The notes: a model not told the origin generated them from the sequence alone. DNA of 64,000 nt from Candidatus Hydrogenedentota bacterium (GCA_029552745.1 JAKPDK010000042.1:186001-250000), one strand, 5' to 3'. Shown: positions 15,244-24,518, counted from the first letter of the stretch. Made by a program: numbers and translations.

Positions 15244-17922
15244 ATGCTGGTACAGCGGATTCAAATAAAACGCCGAATTGCAGAGATCGAACGCCTGCCC
15301 ATTTCGCGGTCGGCGCTCTGCCGTATTGCGGGAGTCCTGGCGCGGGGAGATGCAACAGGTAGTGCCAAGATTGCAGAAGCCGTTTTTACCGACGCGTGCC
15401 TCGCCAGTGTGTTGATCAAAACATGTTATGCGAACGTGGCTTCCGCCGCGCCGATCTCAATCCCGACCCCTCAAGACGTAGTCACACGCTTGGGTTCCCT
15501 TCAAACACGTAGGATCGTCGCTGCTCAAGCCCTCGCCTCGTACCTTGATAAAAGCGGAAAGTCATCCGAGCCCTCCGCCGATTCCTCATCTAACGTAGAG
15601 GAGCGGTTGGATACCTTGCGTAGACAGGCGATCTTGACGGCAGTGTGCGCTCGCTTACTTGTGCAACACGCCGTTCCCTTGAAGGGGAAATCGTCTGTTT
15701 TGGCTGGTAAAGCCTACCTGGCAGGCCTCGTCCACGATATCGGCAAGTTTGTCCTTTTGGCAACAGGAGAAGAAGACTTTGTTGCGGAAACCTCGGCACG
15801 CAGCGGAGAAGAACGATTTTGGACGGCACTTGAGGAAAGGTCGGTGCCGCATACCTTAGCGGGCAAGTGGTATGGGGAACAGAACGGTTTTCCCCAGGCG
15901 CTGATCGACATTATCGCGAAACACCACCTAATTAATCCCGAGCCTGACCCGGAAAACGAAACGGACCTGCTTTTAACCGTGCTGGATTGGGCACGCCGTC
16001 TGTCCCAAGCGATTATTCGCGACGAAGACCCGCTCCGATCGAAATCGACCCTACCCTTAGTGGAGGTCTTGGGAATCGGCGAACAGGATTTTGTCGACCT
16101 GGTTGATACATGCCGGGCAGCGACACAATCTGTCTTGCAAAGCATGTCCTTCTCGGAAGATGCGCCGGATACGGTCTTGCAAACGGCGCTTGAGATTTTG
16201 GAAACCGACATTCGTTTGGCACCAGGACATGACCTTGCCTTACAGCGCGCAGGACGTTTCCGGGCAATCCTCAGATTATGTCAGACGCCGAAAAATGACC
16301 GATCCCTTGATGAAATTCACCAGCATATCGTCTCGTTTATTCGGGATGTACTCCATATTACCCCGTGCATCTGCAGCATTTTGGACGAAAATGCGGAACG
16401 GCTTCTTCTGCGCCTATGGGACCGTCTAGAAGAGCCGCCCCGAAGCATGACCGTGCCTCTGGAATATCGCCCATCAAATCCCCAACAAGCCGCCTTGTTT
16501 AATGCGCTGCACGCTTTGGGGTTCGGCATGGTCGATGAAAACGGGAAAGACGCCGCCCTGCGCGACGTCATGAATTGGGGCGGGATCGTTGCTGTGCCGA
16601 TGCTGTTGCGCGGCGCCTGTTATGGGCAAATTGTATTTGACGCCGGCTCCTGTGGCTTTGCATTGACAGAGGACCAATTCGACGACCTACTCGCCTTCGG
16701 CGCCACATGCGCTCTCTTGGTTGCTCAGTACCAAGAAAAGGAAAGAATTCAAACCGAGGCAGAAACTCAGCTCGACGCGGCAGCACGGGAAACCGAACTC
16801 CGCGCCAAATTGCAGCAAGCGGAACGTTTGGCGACCGTCGGAGAGCGTTCGATACATGCGATTCAGTCGTTAAACACCCCCCTGAGCCTGGCGACTGCCC
16901 AGTTGCAATGGTTTTTGAATCGTTGTGAGGATGACAAAACGCGGCATTCCCTGGAAGCGGTTCTACGGCATACACGGGCGGCGTATCGAACTGCAAAAGA
17001 TTTGCTCCTCGTGGCAAAACCGCCACAACCGCGCACCGAACCCACCCTCGTCAACTCTCTCCTCCATCAAACCGTCGTCCAACTGACGGAAATGGTCTCT
17101 TCGCGCAGCATTCAAATCATCGAGGATTATGCAGATGGTTTGCCGAGGATTTACGCCGACCGACGTCTGCTGGAACATGCGGTCATGAATGTCCTCTTGC
17201 GATGTCTGGAGATTGTGGGAGGTAAAGAAGGCACCCTTACCGTGCAGACCTGGGCAGCGCCCGATCGTCGCGCCGTCCTGGCGCGAATCTCCGGTGTGCA
17301 GCAAGGGGAACACCGGGAAAAAGGACATCAGGAACCGCACGTGGAGCCCTGGACGGTTGATTCAGAAAGTGTCACTCCTTCTGCGTTGAGCTTGCGCGCG
17401 GCACGAGAAATTTTGGAGGCTCACGGCGGACTAATCGAAATGGAATCACTACCGGGCAACGGTTGCGCCTTTACAATACGATTCCCAGCAGCAACCGCAA
17501 AAGCCCCACACATAAAGACAGCCCCGCCACAGCCGGAAAGCGGCAAAACAACGTGTCTTATCGTGGATGATGACCGTAACGTGCGGGAAATACTCCGCGA
17601 AGCCCTGGAGACAAGAAACATAAGCGCTACCTGTGCGGCAGACGGTACCGAAGCCCTAGAGATCCTGGAACGCCAATCGTTTCATCTCATCATCACCGAC
17701 ATCCGAATGCCCCGCATGGATGGAATCAGTCTCATCCGCACGCTACGCGCGAGAAACAACACTACCCCGGTCATTGTCATCACGGGTTCCAATGATCCCG
17801 AAGATGCCCACGAGGCGCTCCAGACCGGCGCATGCGCCTGCATTTTCAAACCCTTCCAACTAAAACAACTTTTTGAAGCAGTCACAACCGCCCTCGGCTC
17901 CTCCGTTTCTCAAGCGCTATGA
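15244..17922 (+). CDS. HDOD-GAF-degenerate histidine kinase-receiver signalling protein
   Basis: An 892-aa cytoplasmic multi-domain regulator. Residues ~15-260 are an HDOD domain with LVHDIGK (His164-Asp165). Residues ~340-500 are GAF-like. Residues ~525-600 are a dimerisation helix pair and ~620-760 an HATPase-like region. Residues 768-885 are a receiver. The receiver is complete: Asp775-Asp777, phospho-acceptor Asp819 in ITDIRMPRMDG, Lys869. The kinase looks dead: where ERLATVGxxxxxIAHEINNPL is expected there is ERLATVGERSIHAIQSLNTPL, with Gln541 at the phospho-histidine site. The N-box reads NVLLRCLEIV, and the glycine-rich ATP lid is replaced by TPSALSLRAA. It may thus be phosphorylated by another kinase. 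It starts 91 nt after the deacetylase gene. Confidence 0.85.
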   Translation: MLVQRIQIKRRIAEIERLPISRSALCRIAGVLARGDATGSAKIAEAVFTDACLASVLIKTCYANVASAAPISIPTPQDVVTRLGSLQTRRIVAAQALASYLDKSGKSSEPSADSSSNVEERLDTLRRQAILTAVCARLLVQHAVPLKGKSSVLAGKAYLAGLVHDIGKFVLLATGEEDFVAETSARSGEERFWTALEERSVPHTLAGKWYGEQNGFPQALIDIIAKHHLINPEPDPENETDLLLTVLDWARRLSQAIIRDEDPLRSKSTLPLVEVLGIGEQDFVDLVDTCRAATQSVLQSMSFSEDAPDTVLQTALEILETDIRLAPGHDLALQRAGRFRAILRLCQTPKNDRSLDEIHQHIVSFIRDVLHITPCICSILDENAERLLLRLWDRLEEPPRSMTVPLEYRPSNPQQAALFNALHALGFGMVDENGKDAALRDVMNWGGIVAVPMLLRGACYGQIVFDAGSCGFALTEDQFDDLLAFGATCALLVAQYQEKERIQTEAETQLDAAARETELRAKLQQAERLATVGERSIHAIQSLNTPLSLATAQLQWFLNRCEDDKTRHSLEAVLRHTRAAYRTAKDLLLVAKPPQPRTEPTLVNSLLHQTVVQLTEMVSSRSIQIIEDYADGLPRIYADRRLLEHAVMNVLLRCLEIVGGKEGTLTVQTWAAPDRRAVLARISGVQQGEHREKGHQEPHVEPWTVDSESVTPSALSLRAAREILEAHGGLIEMESLPGNGCAFTIRFPAATAKAPHIKTAPPQPESGKTTCLIVDDDRNVREILREALETRNISATCAADGTEALEILERQSFHLIITDIRMPRMDGISLIRTLRARNNTTPVIVITGSNDPEDAHEALQTGACACIFKPFQLKQLFEAVTTALGSSVSQAL

Positions 17923-17984
17923 CCTTTCGCCACCGACCACGGCGTCCACTTGGCTACACCTTCCCCGCGGTGACAACATGGGAG

Positions 17985-18074
17985 ACGTAGCGCAAGAGAA
18001 CCCAGGGCATGGTTATCCCCGAAATCCCAAGGGGATTGCCACGTCGTGCCTAGCGGCACTCCTCGCAATGACAA
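17985..18074 (+). repeat. MITE/REP-like element, right half only
   Basis: Begins at GACGTAGCGCAAGAG and ends with CTCCTCGCAATGACAA. The left arm (GTCATTGCGAGGAGCG...CCCCTCAACC) is missing. The join to GGGA is the same as in the half copies at 21625 and 21961. Confidence 0.75.
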
Positions 18075-18132
18075 CGTGAGAGACGGGGAGTGCCAGCACG
18101 TACGTTAGGCCCTGTTATCCCCGCATTTATGG

Positions 18133-18272
18133 TTGTCATTGCGAGGAGCGAGTCTTCGAAGCGACGAAGCAATCCCCTCAACCGCGTAGCGCAAGAGAAC
18201 CCAGGGCATGGTCATCCCCTAAATCCCGAGGGGATTGCCACGTCGTGCCTAACGGCACTCCTCGCAATGACA
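18133..18272 (+). repeat. MITE/REP-like inverted-repeat element, full copy
   Basis: Starts TTGTCATTGCGAGGAGCG and ends CTCCTCGCAATGACA. It carries the GAGTCTTCGAAGCGACGAAG left-arm variant, shared with the copies at 21477, 21812, 28102 and 39582. Confidence 0.85.
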
Positions 18273-18327
18273 GCCGGGGAGTACAAGGTAAGATAGGCGA
18301 TATACTGGGAAAAACATAGGCCCATAA

Positions 18328-18372
18328 ACAAAAACCCTGCTGCCGAAGTCTCTATGGTCCTCGGCAGCAGGG
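18328..18372 (-). terminator. Rho-independent terminator of the beta-propeller gene
   Basis: A 12-bp perfect stem (18335-18346 with 18361-18372, CCCTGCTGCCGA arm) and a 14-nt loop. On the minus strand a TTTTTGTTT tract follows. It lies 18 nt past the stop codon at 18391. Confidence 0.85.
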
Positions 18373-18390
18373 GAACTCTCTGCGATTGGA

Positions 18391-21174
18391 CTACTTCTTC
18401 CTCCGTCTGTTACCTATTCTACCCGCTAAAGCAAGCACACCGCCGCTACCCAGCAACAAGACCGCGTCTGCCGGCGCCGGCAACGTGGCATACGTCTGGG
18501 AACCCTCTACGCCCATCGCCAACTGTTTCGTACAACCCCCGGGGGTGCCGCCTCCACCACCGGTAGCTGTCCACGTCTTTGTGAAGGTGATTGTACCGGC
18601 GTTTGTCAGTGTCTGGGTCTGTGTGGCAGGCGTGTTGTACCCAGCCAGCGCGTTGCCTGTCCAAGTGTAATTGCCCACGGGGGCGTTGGTGAACGTGTGG
18701 TCGCCCGTGTACGTTGTGCCATTGCCTTCAAACCCCGCAGGACCCGCCAACGTCCAGCTCGCCGTATCCGGCGTCACATTCACCACGACGGTGCCGGGCT
18801 GGTACCACGTCTTGGTTAAGGTTTGCGAATCGCCAACATTTAAGGTAATCGTTTGAGTTGAAGGAGTGACCCAGCCCGCAATAGGTTTGCCTGTCCAGAC
18901 GTACTCGCCTGATGGAATTGTGTTGAATGTTTTATCGCCTGTGAATACGGCGCCGGTCCCTTCAAACCCTTCAGGTCCTGCCAATGTCCATTGGGCAGTG
19001 TCGGGGGTCACGTTGACCGTGATATTGCCTTCCTGCGGTGAAAATCCCTCGAAACGCGCCAAGTGAGATACGTAAGTTTCCCCGAGTCGGGGGAAGTAGC
19101 CGCCGACAGTCACTTTACCGCGTCGAGCGGTAAACGCGCAGATTTCAGATATGCCTGAGCCATCGGGCGCCCAAGAGAGAAGGGCAGCGGTTGAAGGTGA
19201 CACGGCGGCAAGGCGATAGTGTGTCTCGCCGTTCACCATGTCAAACTCGCCGCCGAGGAAGACGGTGTCACCATAGGGAAGAACCGCGGTAACGACCGGC
19301 GACGAGACATTGTCCGTGGCACAAATCAAATTCCCCGTGTTTGCGTTTAGAACAGCAAATGCCTGGACATGATTGGGAACATCAGCAAACTGACCGCCGA
19401 CCATCAAGGTGCCCGTCTTATAGGCCAGGGCTTTAACGGGGCCCGTAATAGCGGGGTAGGTGGTGGATCGTACTGATCCATCTTGCATAGCAATAGCACC
19501 GACGTAATTGCGCGTGCTTCCCCCCAGTTGGGTGAATGATCCGCCCGCAAACACGGTATCTCCTGACCGGGTGAGGGCATAGACCGTGTCGTTCGCTCCG
19601 GGATTCCAGTCTAAGGCATCGCCGGTTTCAAGATTAAGGGCCGCGATGTGGTTGCGGCTCGCGCCGCCAATACCAGAAAACTCACCACCTACATACAACG
19701 CGTCGGGTCCTACCGTGAGGGCATGAACTGGCAAGTCAGGGTTAGCAAGCCACGACGTGTTTACCGCGCCGGTGGTGGCGTCGACCGCTGCCAAGCGAGA
19801 CCGGGTAATTTTCGCTGTATTAAAAATAGTCCAGAAATCCCCTCCCACGAAAACTTTATCACCGCTGACAGCAAGGGCGCGGACGGTTGTATCGGTCATT
19901 GGAGCCCAATCCGCTTTGACTTGGCCGGTCAGGGTATCCACAGCGGCAAGGTTTGCCCGCTCGTATCCACCGTAGCTCGTAAAGGAACCGCCCACGTAGA
20001 AACTCGACCCCGAAGGGACAATACAGGCTACCCCAAAGTTCACCAAGGGATGCCATAGCGTTGGTGCGCCCGTGGTCGGGTCCACAGAGGCGAGGCGTCT
20101 GCGGGGCACGCCGCCCAGTTCATCAAACCATCCCCCGAGATAAATGCTGGTTCCCACCCGAGCTATCGCTTCGACATTTCCGGAAGCATTTGTGTTCGGA
20201 TTCCATGACTCCAGAGAAGTTAATGCCAAATTGAGCGCGGCCGCCTGGTAACGGGTTGTTCCGAGGATCGCCGAAAACGATCCGCCCACATACACGCGAT
20301 CGGTCTCCGCTAAAATACTGTACACAACGCCGTTCGGGTTGGGTGCACCCGGCAATAGACTGCCGTCTGCCAACGATACTGCCGCAAGAGCAGTTCTTGG
20401 CTGTCCGGCAAACTGGCTAAAAGAGCCGCCGATGTACAAATTGTTCCCTTGATAGGCTAACGCATAGACGTCGCCATCTGGATTAGGTGCCCAAGCGGTT
20501 GGCGCGCCATTAGCCAAGTCCAGAGCGGCGATTCCTTGACGGGTTTGCGTGCCCACTTGGGTAAATCCTCCGCCGACCACAAGTATCCCGTTTGAGGGGA
20601 CAACCAACATCGTTTGACAATAGCCGTTGGTGTTGGCTGTCCATGTAGCTAGGACGTTTCCGGTCGACGCGTCTATGGCAGCAATCCGAGACCGCGGTGT
20701 ACTGTTAACATTACTGAAATACCCGCCTACAAAAAGCGTCCCGGCATGAAGAGCAAGCGTAAGCACCGAATTATCTGTCGAGGCGTTCCATGTCGTGTCC
20801 AGGGTACCGTCACTGAGAATGTGAGCAAGATTGCTTCGCGGAACGCCGCCGACCTCCTGAAATTGCCCGCCGATAAACCAACCGCCCGAACCATCCGCAA
20901 CGCAGGCATTCACAATCCCATTCACTCGGGCAAAGCCAGACAGCGGCGTCAGGTTGCTAGTCGATACGGGCACGCCCCCTCCTGTCCACGGACCAATATA
21001 GGAAAAATAACCTCCTACATAGAGTGTGTCAGACGTTTCCGCCAACGCGTATATGACCCCTTCTGTAACCGGCATGCTGAGGCTGGGAACCTGTGACGGC
21101 GCCGCCCAGGTTACGAGTCCAAACAAGAAAATTGAAGAAAACACAATTCTGGCGATATGGGATTTGTTTACCAT
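18391..21174 (-). CDS. Secreted beta-propeller protein with two PEGA-like domains and a C-terminal sorting-like tail
   Basis: A 927-aa exported protein. A signal peptide (VFSSIFLFGLVTWAAPS) is followed by about 13 repeats of ~50 residues with the pattern LYVGGxFxxxGGxxRxxLAAxxxxTGxxxxWxPxxxxxV (residues ~35-700), typical of beta-propeller blades. Two ~75-residue PEGA-like modules follow (from ~713 and ~792; VNVTPDTAxWTLAGPxGFEG), probably wall- or surface-binding. The tail has GCTKQLAMG (~879), SQTYATLP, a hydrophobic LLLGSGGVLALAG segment and RRRKK, like substrates of exosortase/rhombosortase-type systems. ATG 21174 follows GGGAGAGG; an upstream GTG is less likely. It has its own promoter and terminator. 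A homologue lies at 40177. Confidence 0.85.
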   Translation of the reverse strand: MVNKSHIARIVFSSIFLFGLVTWAAPSQVPSLSMPVTEGVIYALAETSDTLYVGGYFSYIGPWTGGGVPVSTSNLTPLSGFARVNGIVNACVADGSGGWFIGGQFQEVGGVPRSNLAHILSDGTLDTTWNASTDNSVLTLALHAGTLFVGGYFSNVNSTPRSRIAAIDASTGNVLATWTANTNGYCQTMLVVPSNGILVVGGGFTQVGTQTRQGIAALDLANGAPTAWAPNPDGDVYALAYQGNNLYIGGSFSQFAGQPRTALAAVSLADGSLLPGAPNPNGVVYSILAETDRVYVGGSFSAILGTTRYQAAALNLALTSLESWNPNTNASGNVEAIARVGTSIYLGGWFDELGGVPRRRLASVDPTTGAPTLWHPLVNFGVACIVPSGSSFYVGGSFTSYGGYERANLAAVDTLTGQVKADWAPMTDTTVRALAVSGDKVFVGGDFWTIFNTAKITRSRLAAVDATTGAVNTSWLANPDLPVHALTVGPDALYVGGEFSGIGGASRNHIAALNLETGDALDWNPGANDTVYALTRSGDTVFAGGSFTQLGGSTRNYVGAIAMQDGSVRSTTYPAITGPVKALAYKTGTLMVGGQFADVPNHVQAFAVLNANTGNLICATDNVSSPVVTAVLPYGDTVFLGGEFDMVNGETHYRLAAVSPSTAALLSWAPDGSGISEICAFTARRGKVTVGGYFPRLGETYVSHLARFEGFSPQEGNITVNVTPDTAQWTLAGPEGFEGTGAVFTGDKTFNTIPSGEYVWTGKPIAGWVTPSTQTITLNVGDSQTLTKTWYQPGTVVVNVTPDTASWTLAGPAGFEGNGTTYTGDHTFTNAPVGNYTWTGNALAGYNTPATQTQTLTNAGTITFTKTWTATGGGGGTPGGCTKQLAMGVEGSQTYATLPAPADAVLLLGSGGVLALAGRIGNRRRKK

Positions 21175-21223
21175 GACCTCTCCCTCCACTGCACACCATA
21201 AGTGAACTGATCTTTTTGTGTAA

Positions 21224-21252
21224 ATTATACCTTAAAAATATGTTTCTGTTAC
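21224..21252 (-). promoter_or_regulatory. Predicted promoter of the 18391-21174 gene
   Basis: On the minus strand GTAACA (21252-21247), a 17-bp spacer and a perfect TATAAT (21229-21224). The start would fall near 21217, about 43 nt before the ATG. Confidence 0.6.
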
Positions 21253-21344
21253 ACAGCGGGTAAGCCACGCGGCACAGAAACTGGGAACAAACCGCACGTA
21301 GAATATTGTCCCTCAAAGGGATCCACTGCGGTCAGGACTGGGAA

Positions 21345-21364
21345 GGGCGCAACGCGTTGCGCCC
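21345..21364. repeat. 20-bp perfect palindrome GGGCGCAACGCGTTGCGCCC
   Basis: An exact palindrome. A one-base variant with GTG in the centre occurs at 44197-44216. It lies in the repeat-filled 21253-22119 gap, which contains no gene. Confidence 0.7.
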
Positions 21365-21476
21365 CTCGTATTGTAGGGGCGAGGCATGCCTCGTCCGCTT
21401 ACCCCGCATCCATGGCTGTCAGGAGAGGTACAGCGGTTGCCTTGTCGTGGTGGACATCTTACCCCCGGATTTATGG

Positions 21477-21617
21477 TTGTCATTGCAAGGAGCGAGTCTT
21501 CGAAGCGACGAAGCAAACCCCTCAACCGCGTAGCGCAAAAGAACCCAGAGCATGGATATCCCCTAAATCCCAAGGGGATTGCCGCGTCGTGCCTGACGGC
21601 ACTCCTCGCAATGACAA
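21477..21617 (+). repeat. MITE/REP-like element, full copy (array member 1)
   Basis: Starts GTTGTCATTGCAAGGAGCG and ends CTCCTCGCAATGACAA. It is followed after 7 bp by a half copy, forming a compound array together with 21625-22050. Confidence 0.85.
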
Positions 21618-21624
21618 CGTGGGA

Positions 21625-21715
21625 GACGTAGCGCAAGAGGACCCAACGCATGGTTGTCCCCGAAATCCCAAGGGGATTGCCACGTCGTGCCTGTCGGCAC
21701 TCCTCGCAATGACAA
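21625..21715 (+). repeat. MITE/REP-like element, right half (array member 2)
   Basis: Begins at GACGTAGCGCAAGAGGACCC and ends CTCCTCGCAATGACAA; no left arm. The unit directly follows a full copy, as if a full element had recombined into the right end of another. Confidence 0.8.
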
Positions 21716-21811
21716 CAGGAAGCACGGGGAGGGCGAGCACGGGGGCTCGCCCCTACAGGGGATAACAGGGTGAGGTTTCAACCTATCCCGTTTGGTTTGA
21801 TGTCCCCCCAA

Positions 21812-21952
21812 TTGTCATTGCGAGGAGCGAGTCTTCGAAGCGACGAAGCAATCCCCTCAACCGCGTAGCGCAAGAGAACCCAGGGCATGGTCATCCCCGA
21901 AATCCCAAGGGGATTGCCACGTCGTGCCTGTCGGCACTCCTCGCAATGACAA
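21812..21952 (+). repeat. MITE/REP-like element, full copy (array member 3)
   Basis: Starts TTGTCATTGCGAGGAGCGAG and ends CTCCTCGCAATGACAA. Nearly identical to 18133-18272. Confidence 0.85.
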
Positions 21953-21960
21953 CGTGGAAG

Positions 21961-22050
21961 ACGCAGCGCAAGAGGACCCAGGGCATGGTCATCCCCGAAA
22001 TCCAAAGGGGATTGCCACGTCGTGCCTGCGGGGTTTCTCCCAATGGCAAC
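21961..22050 (+). repeat. MITE/REP-like element, right half with decayed end (array member 4)
   Basis: Begins ACGCAGCGCAAGAGGACCC and ends in GGGTTTCTCCCAATGGCAAC instead of CACTCCTCGCAATGACAAC, so the terminal repeat is damaged. Confidence 0.7.
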
Positions 22051-22119
22051 GAGGACACCCGGCGAAAGGGGTGCCCTCGGGATGATGTAACACGACACAG
22101 AGTCTGCCGCCGACGCTCG

Positions 22120-22135
22120 GCTTGCCGTGGCAAGC
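22120..22135 (-). other. Stem-loop directly after the PIG-L gene stop codon
   Basis: GCTTGC-CGTG-GCAAGC is a 6-bp perfect stem beginning one base past the stop codon at 22136. No T-tract follows on the minus strand, so it is at best a weak or RNA-stabilising 3' end. Confidence 0.35.
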
Positions 22136-22984
22136 TCAGTGCAACTTTGCTAAGCGCTGTGCGACCTCCTCGGCGAACCGGTCAATGTACATTTTGACGA
22201 AGGTCGCAATGTCGCGCTTATCATCTTGGATGAGGGGCGTCAGGTCCATGGCAAACGTCAAGCCGGTGCTTACGTCGACCCCGTGGGACGCGTGATATGT
22301 AGCGTGGGCTTTTCGGCGTCCCATCGTGGCGAGGTCATAGCGTTTGCCGCCACAAACTTGCGAGTCGAATACCCCTAGCAGGGCGGCTTGGAGATTTTCG
22401 TGGGCGCTGACATCGAGGGCGAGTTTGTCGGTGTCGCACAACCAATCGAGATCACGCCAGACTTCACAACCGAGGAGTTGTTTCGGCCGTGCGTTTTCCG
22501 GCAGGGTGCGAATGGCTTCGATCAAACGGACCGCGACGCCGACGTGGGTATCATGTTTATCTGCCAGATTGTGCGTGTAGACAATTTCCGGCGCTGCAGC
22601 ACGCACGATCGCAGCGAGGTCATTGACCGGACCGCGATTCTTTCCATCTTTTATAGCGGAACTGGGATAGTCCAAAAGTATTTGGGCGGCGTATTCGCCG
22701 AGCACAGCGGCTTTTTTCTGTTCTTTGCGTCGGACTTCGCGCATTTGATCATCGGTATAATCTTTGTATACATCATCGCGCGGGGAGCCGCTGCCGTTGG
22801 TGACAACGACACCTGTAAACCACTTATCTGTGCGCTGGAAACATTCGAGGATGCCCGCGAACGCCATGATTTCGAGGTCGTCTTGGTGCGCCCCAACGGC
22901 AAGGTGGGTCGTACGGGCTAGCGCTGCGTTCGGTTCTGTTCCGTCCGGTACAAACAATTCCGCGGTGTTTAATGTAAACTGCAT
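22136..22984 (-). CDS. PIG-L/LmbE-family deacetylase
   Basis: A 282-aa zinc deacetylase. The zinc motif is VGAHQDDLEI (about residues 31-40), with the AHxDD pattern of the family, and a distal ligand is in LADKHDTHVG. It differs from the 14355 paralogue, which has AHPDD. The start ATG 22984 follows GGAGGG. It lies 27 nt downstream of the ROK-family gene and ends the minus operon that begins at 27861. Context (ROK kinase, creatininase-type amidohydrolase, sugar-type methyltransferase) suggests amino-sugar or glycoconjugate processing. Confidence 0.85.
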   Translation of the reverse strand: MQFTLNTAELFVPDGTEPNAALARTTHLAVGAHQDDLEIMAFAGILECFQRTDKWFTGVVVTNGSGSPRDDVYKDYTDDQMREVRRKEQKKAAVLGEYAAQILLDYPSSAIKDGKNRGPVNDLAAIVRAAAPEIVYTHNLADKHDTHVGVAVRLIEAIRTLPENARPKQLLGCEVWRDLDWLCDTDKLALDVSAHENLQAALLGVFDSQVCGGKRYDLATMGRRKAHATYHASHGVDVSTGLTFAMDLTPLIQDDKRDIATFVKMYIDRFAEEVAQRLAKLH

Positions 22985-23011
22985 CGTAACCTCCCTCCGT
23001 TTTATGTCCGC

Positions 23012-24409
23012 CTATTTTCGGATTTCAGGTAAACTAGCCGCCGCAATGGACTGTCCTACGCGGCGCGCCTTTTCGTCCGGCAACTGGACATGAATACGTG
23101 CCGCCAGTCCGGGAAACTCTTCTTGCAGGACTTTTTTGGCGCCTTCTACGATCAAGGGACCGCCCGAACCGGATGTACACCTGCCTAAAATTAGCACATG
23201 TTTTAACTCGTAGAAGTCTGCGTAATGTGCCAGACCGTACCCCATGTAGCATCCCATGCTTTGCCATATCTTGACTGCGCCTTCGTGTCCCGACTCGAGT
23301 TTTTCTTGGACAAAATGCAATCGCTCTGCGTCGGGGACGCCGGCAGGTATTTCCAGACCCGCTTTGGGCGCAAGGCGAAACACGCACTGCTGCGAAAAAT
23401 ACAGGGCGCCTACACCACGATCCCCGGACCACTCGTCTATCGGGGCATCCGGACTATAGTCAATTGGCGCAAAAGCCAATTCATTCAGCCAGTCTGTGAT
23501 ATTGCCTTCCATCGTGACATAACCACCCGCCTCACTGGAACCCAGCGCAATGCCCAACACGCCATTGTCTTCTAATGACATAGACCCCGCCAACGCCGTT
23601 ACCTCACCATCGTTCACCACCGTGACAGGTACGCCCATCTCGCGGCTGATCCGTTGGAACATACTGCGCACCTCACCGAACCGCTCCTTGGGAATACCAC
23701 GAAACAGCGAGGCAATCATGGGGCGGTTGTCGATCCAAACGCCCGCCGAGCTGCCGCCGATGGCGTCCACCCGAGGCATTTTCGCTGCTGCTGCACGAAT
23801 CGCCGACATGATCTCATTGTAATGATACGACGGATCGGACTGTTTTCGCGGCTCCCAAACGACTTCTTCCGAAAACACCACCTTGCCGTCTATTACGGCG
23901 GAAACCTTACGGTCAGACGCTCCCAAATCAAACCCGATGCGGCAACCATCGAGATGTCTGCCGAGTGCCTGCGACATCTCGCGTTCCGCGGGCACCTCTT
24001 CCGGTGCACAAGCTACCACTTCAAACGGCCGCTCATACACATCTTCCCCCATGAAATGGTAGTCAAATGCGCGGGCGCCCTGAGGTGAATAGACGGAGGC
24101 GATGTACTCCCCAATGCTCCGGGGGCCGCCCACGTACACCCGAAATCCGCCCTTTTGCCACAACAAAAACTTGACGATCCGCTCGACATACATCAAGTTC
24201 GCACCTGCTCGAGGATGATCTTCTGGAAAAACATGGGTCTCGAACCGAGAAAACGAACCGTTGGGACGTTCCAGCCCCAAAACGAGAGGGACACCTCCTG
24301 CTTGGCTCACATCCTCCAAATATGCCTTGTTCGCCAACACGGCAGGCCGAAAACCTTCATCTAAAGGCGGCACAAACCGCGGTTTTATCAGCCGAAACAC
24401 CTCAGACAT
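23012..24409 (-). CDS. ROK-family (glucokinase-like) protein with N-terminal extension
   Basis: A 465-aa protein. Residues ~1-155 are an extension not found in simple ROK kinases. Residues ~155-460 form an actin/hexokinase-like ATPase: phosphate-1 motif IGFDLGASDRKVSAV, a VNDGEVTALAGS motif, where ROK kinases normally have a catalytic Asp (VxNDAxAxA), and GIALGSSEAGG as phosphate-2. The canonical ROK zinc motif CxCGxxGC is not apparent. Sugar kinase activity is likely but not certain because of that missing motif and the extension. GGAGGG precedes ATG 24409. It sits 109 nt after the FkbM gene and 27 nt before the PIG-L gene. Confidence 0.75.
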   Translation of the reverse strand: MSEVFRLIKPRFVPPLDEGFRPAVLANKAYLEDVSQAGGVPLVLGLERPNGSFSRFETHVFPEDHPRAGANLMYVERIVKFLLWQKGGFRVYVGGPRSIGEYIASVYSPQGARAFDYHFMGEDVYERPFEVVACAPEEVPAEREMSQALGRHLDGCRIGFDLGASDRKVSAVIDGKVVFSEEVVWEPRKQSDPSYHYNEIMSAIRAAAAKMPRVDAIGGSSAGVWIDNRPMIASLFRGIPKERFGEVRSMFQRISREMGVPVTVVNDGEVTALAGSMSLEDNGVLGIALGSSEAGGYVTMEGNITDWLNELAFAPIDYSPDAPIDEWSGDRGVGALYFSQQCVFRLAPKAGLEIPAGVPDAERLHFVQEKLESGHEGAVKIWQSMGCYMGYGLAHYADFYELKHVLILGRCTSGSGGPLIVEGAKKVLQEEFPGLAARIHVQLPDEKARRVGQSIAAASLPEIRK

Positions 24410-24518
24410 ATCTTCCCTCCAATTTCATTGGTCGTGACTCGCTGAAACACATCGAAATATACTTTTGAGCGCGTCAGCGCTCGAGGTTAAGGCACCTGCA
24501 TAAAAGCCGTTTATTAGA

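Noticed and set aside
21477-22050. Repeated units that could suggest a CRISPR array
   Set aside because: Units are ~90-140 bp, differ in length, have inverted-repeat ends and scattered relatives elsewhere; no short repeat-spacer regularity and no cas genes.
24467-24482. GAGCGC-GTCA-GCGCTC hairpin as a terminator after the FkbM gene
   Set aside because: Only a 6-bp stem and no T-tract on the minus strand.
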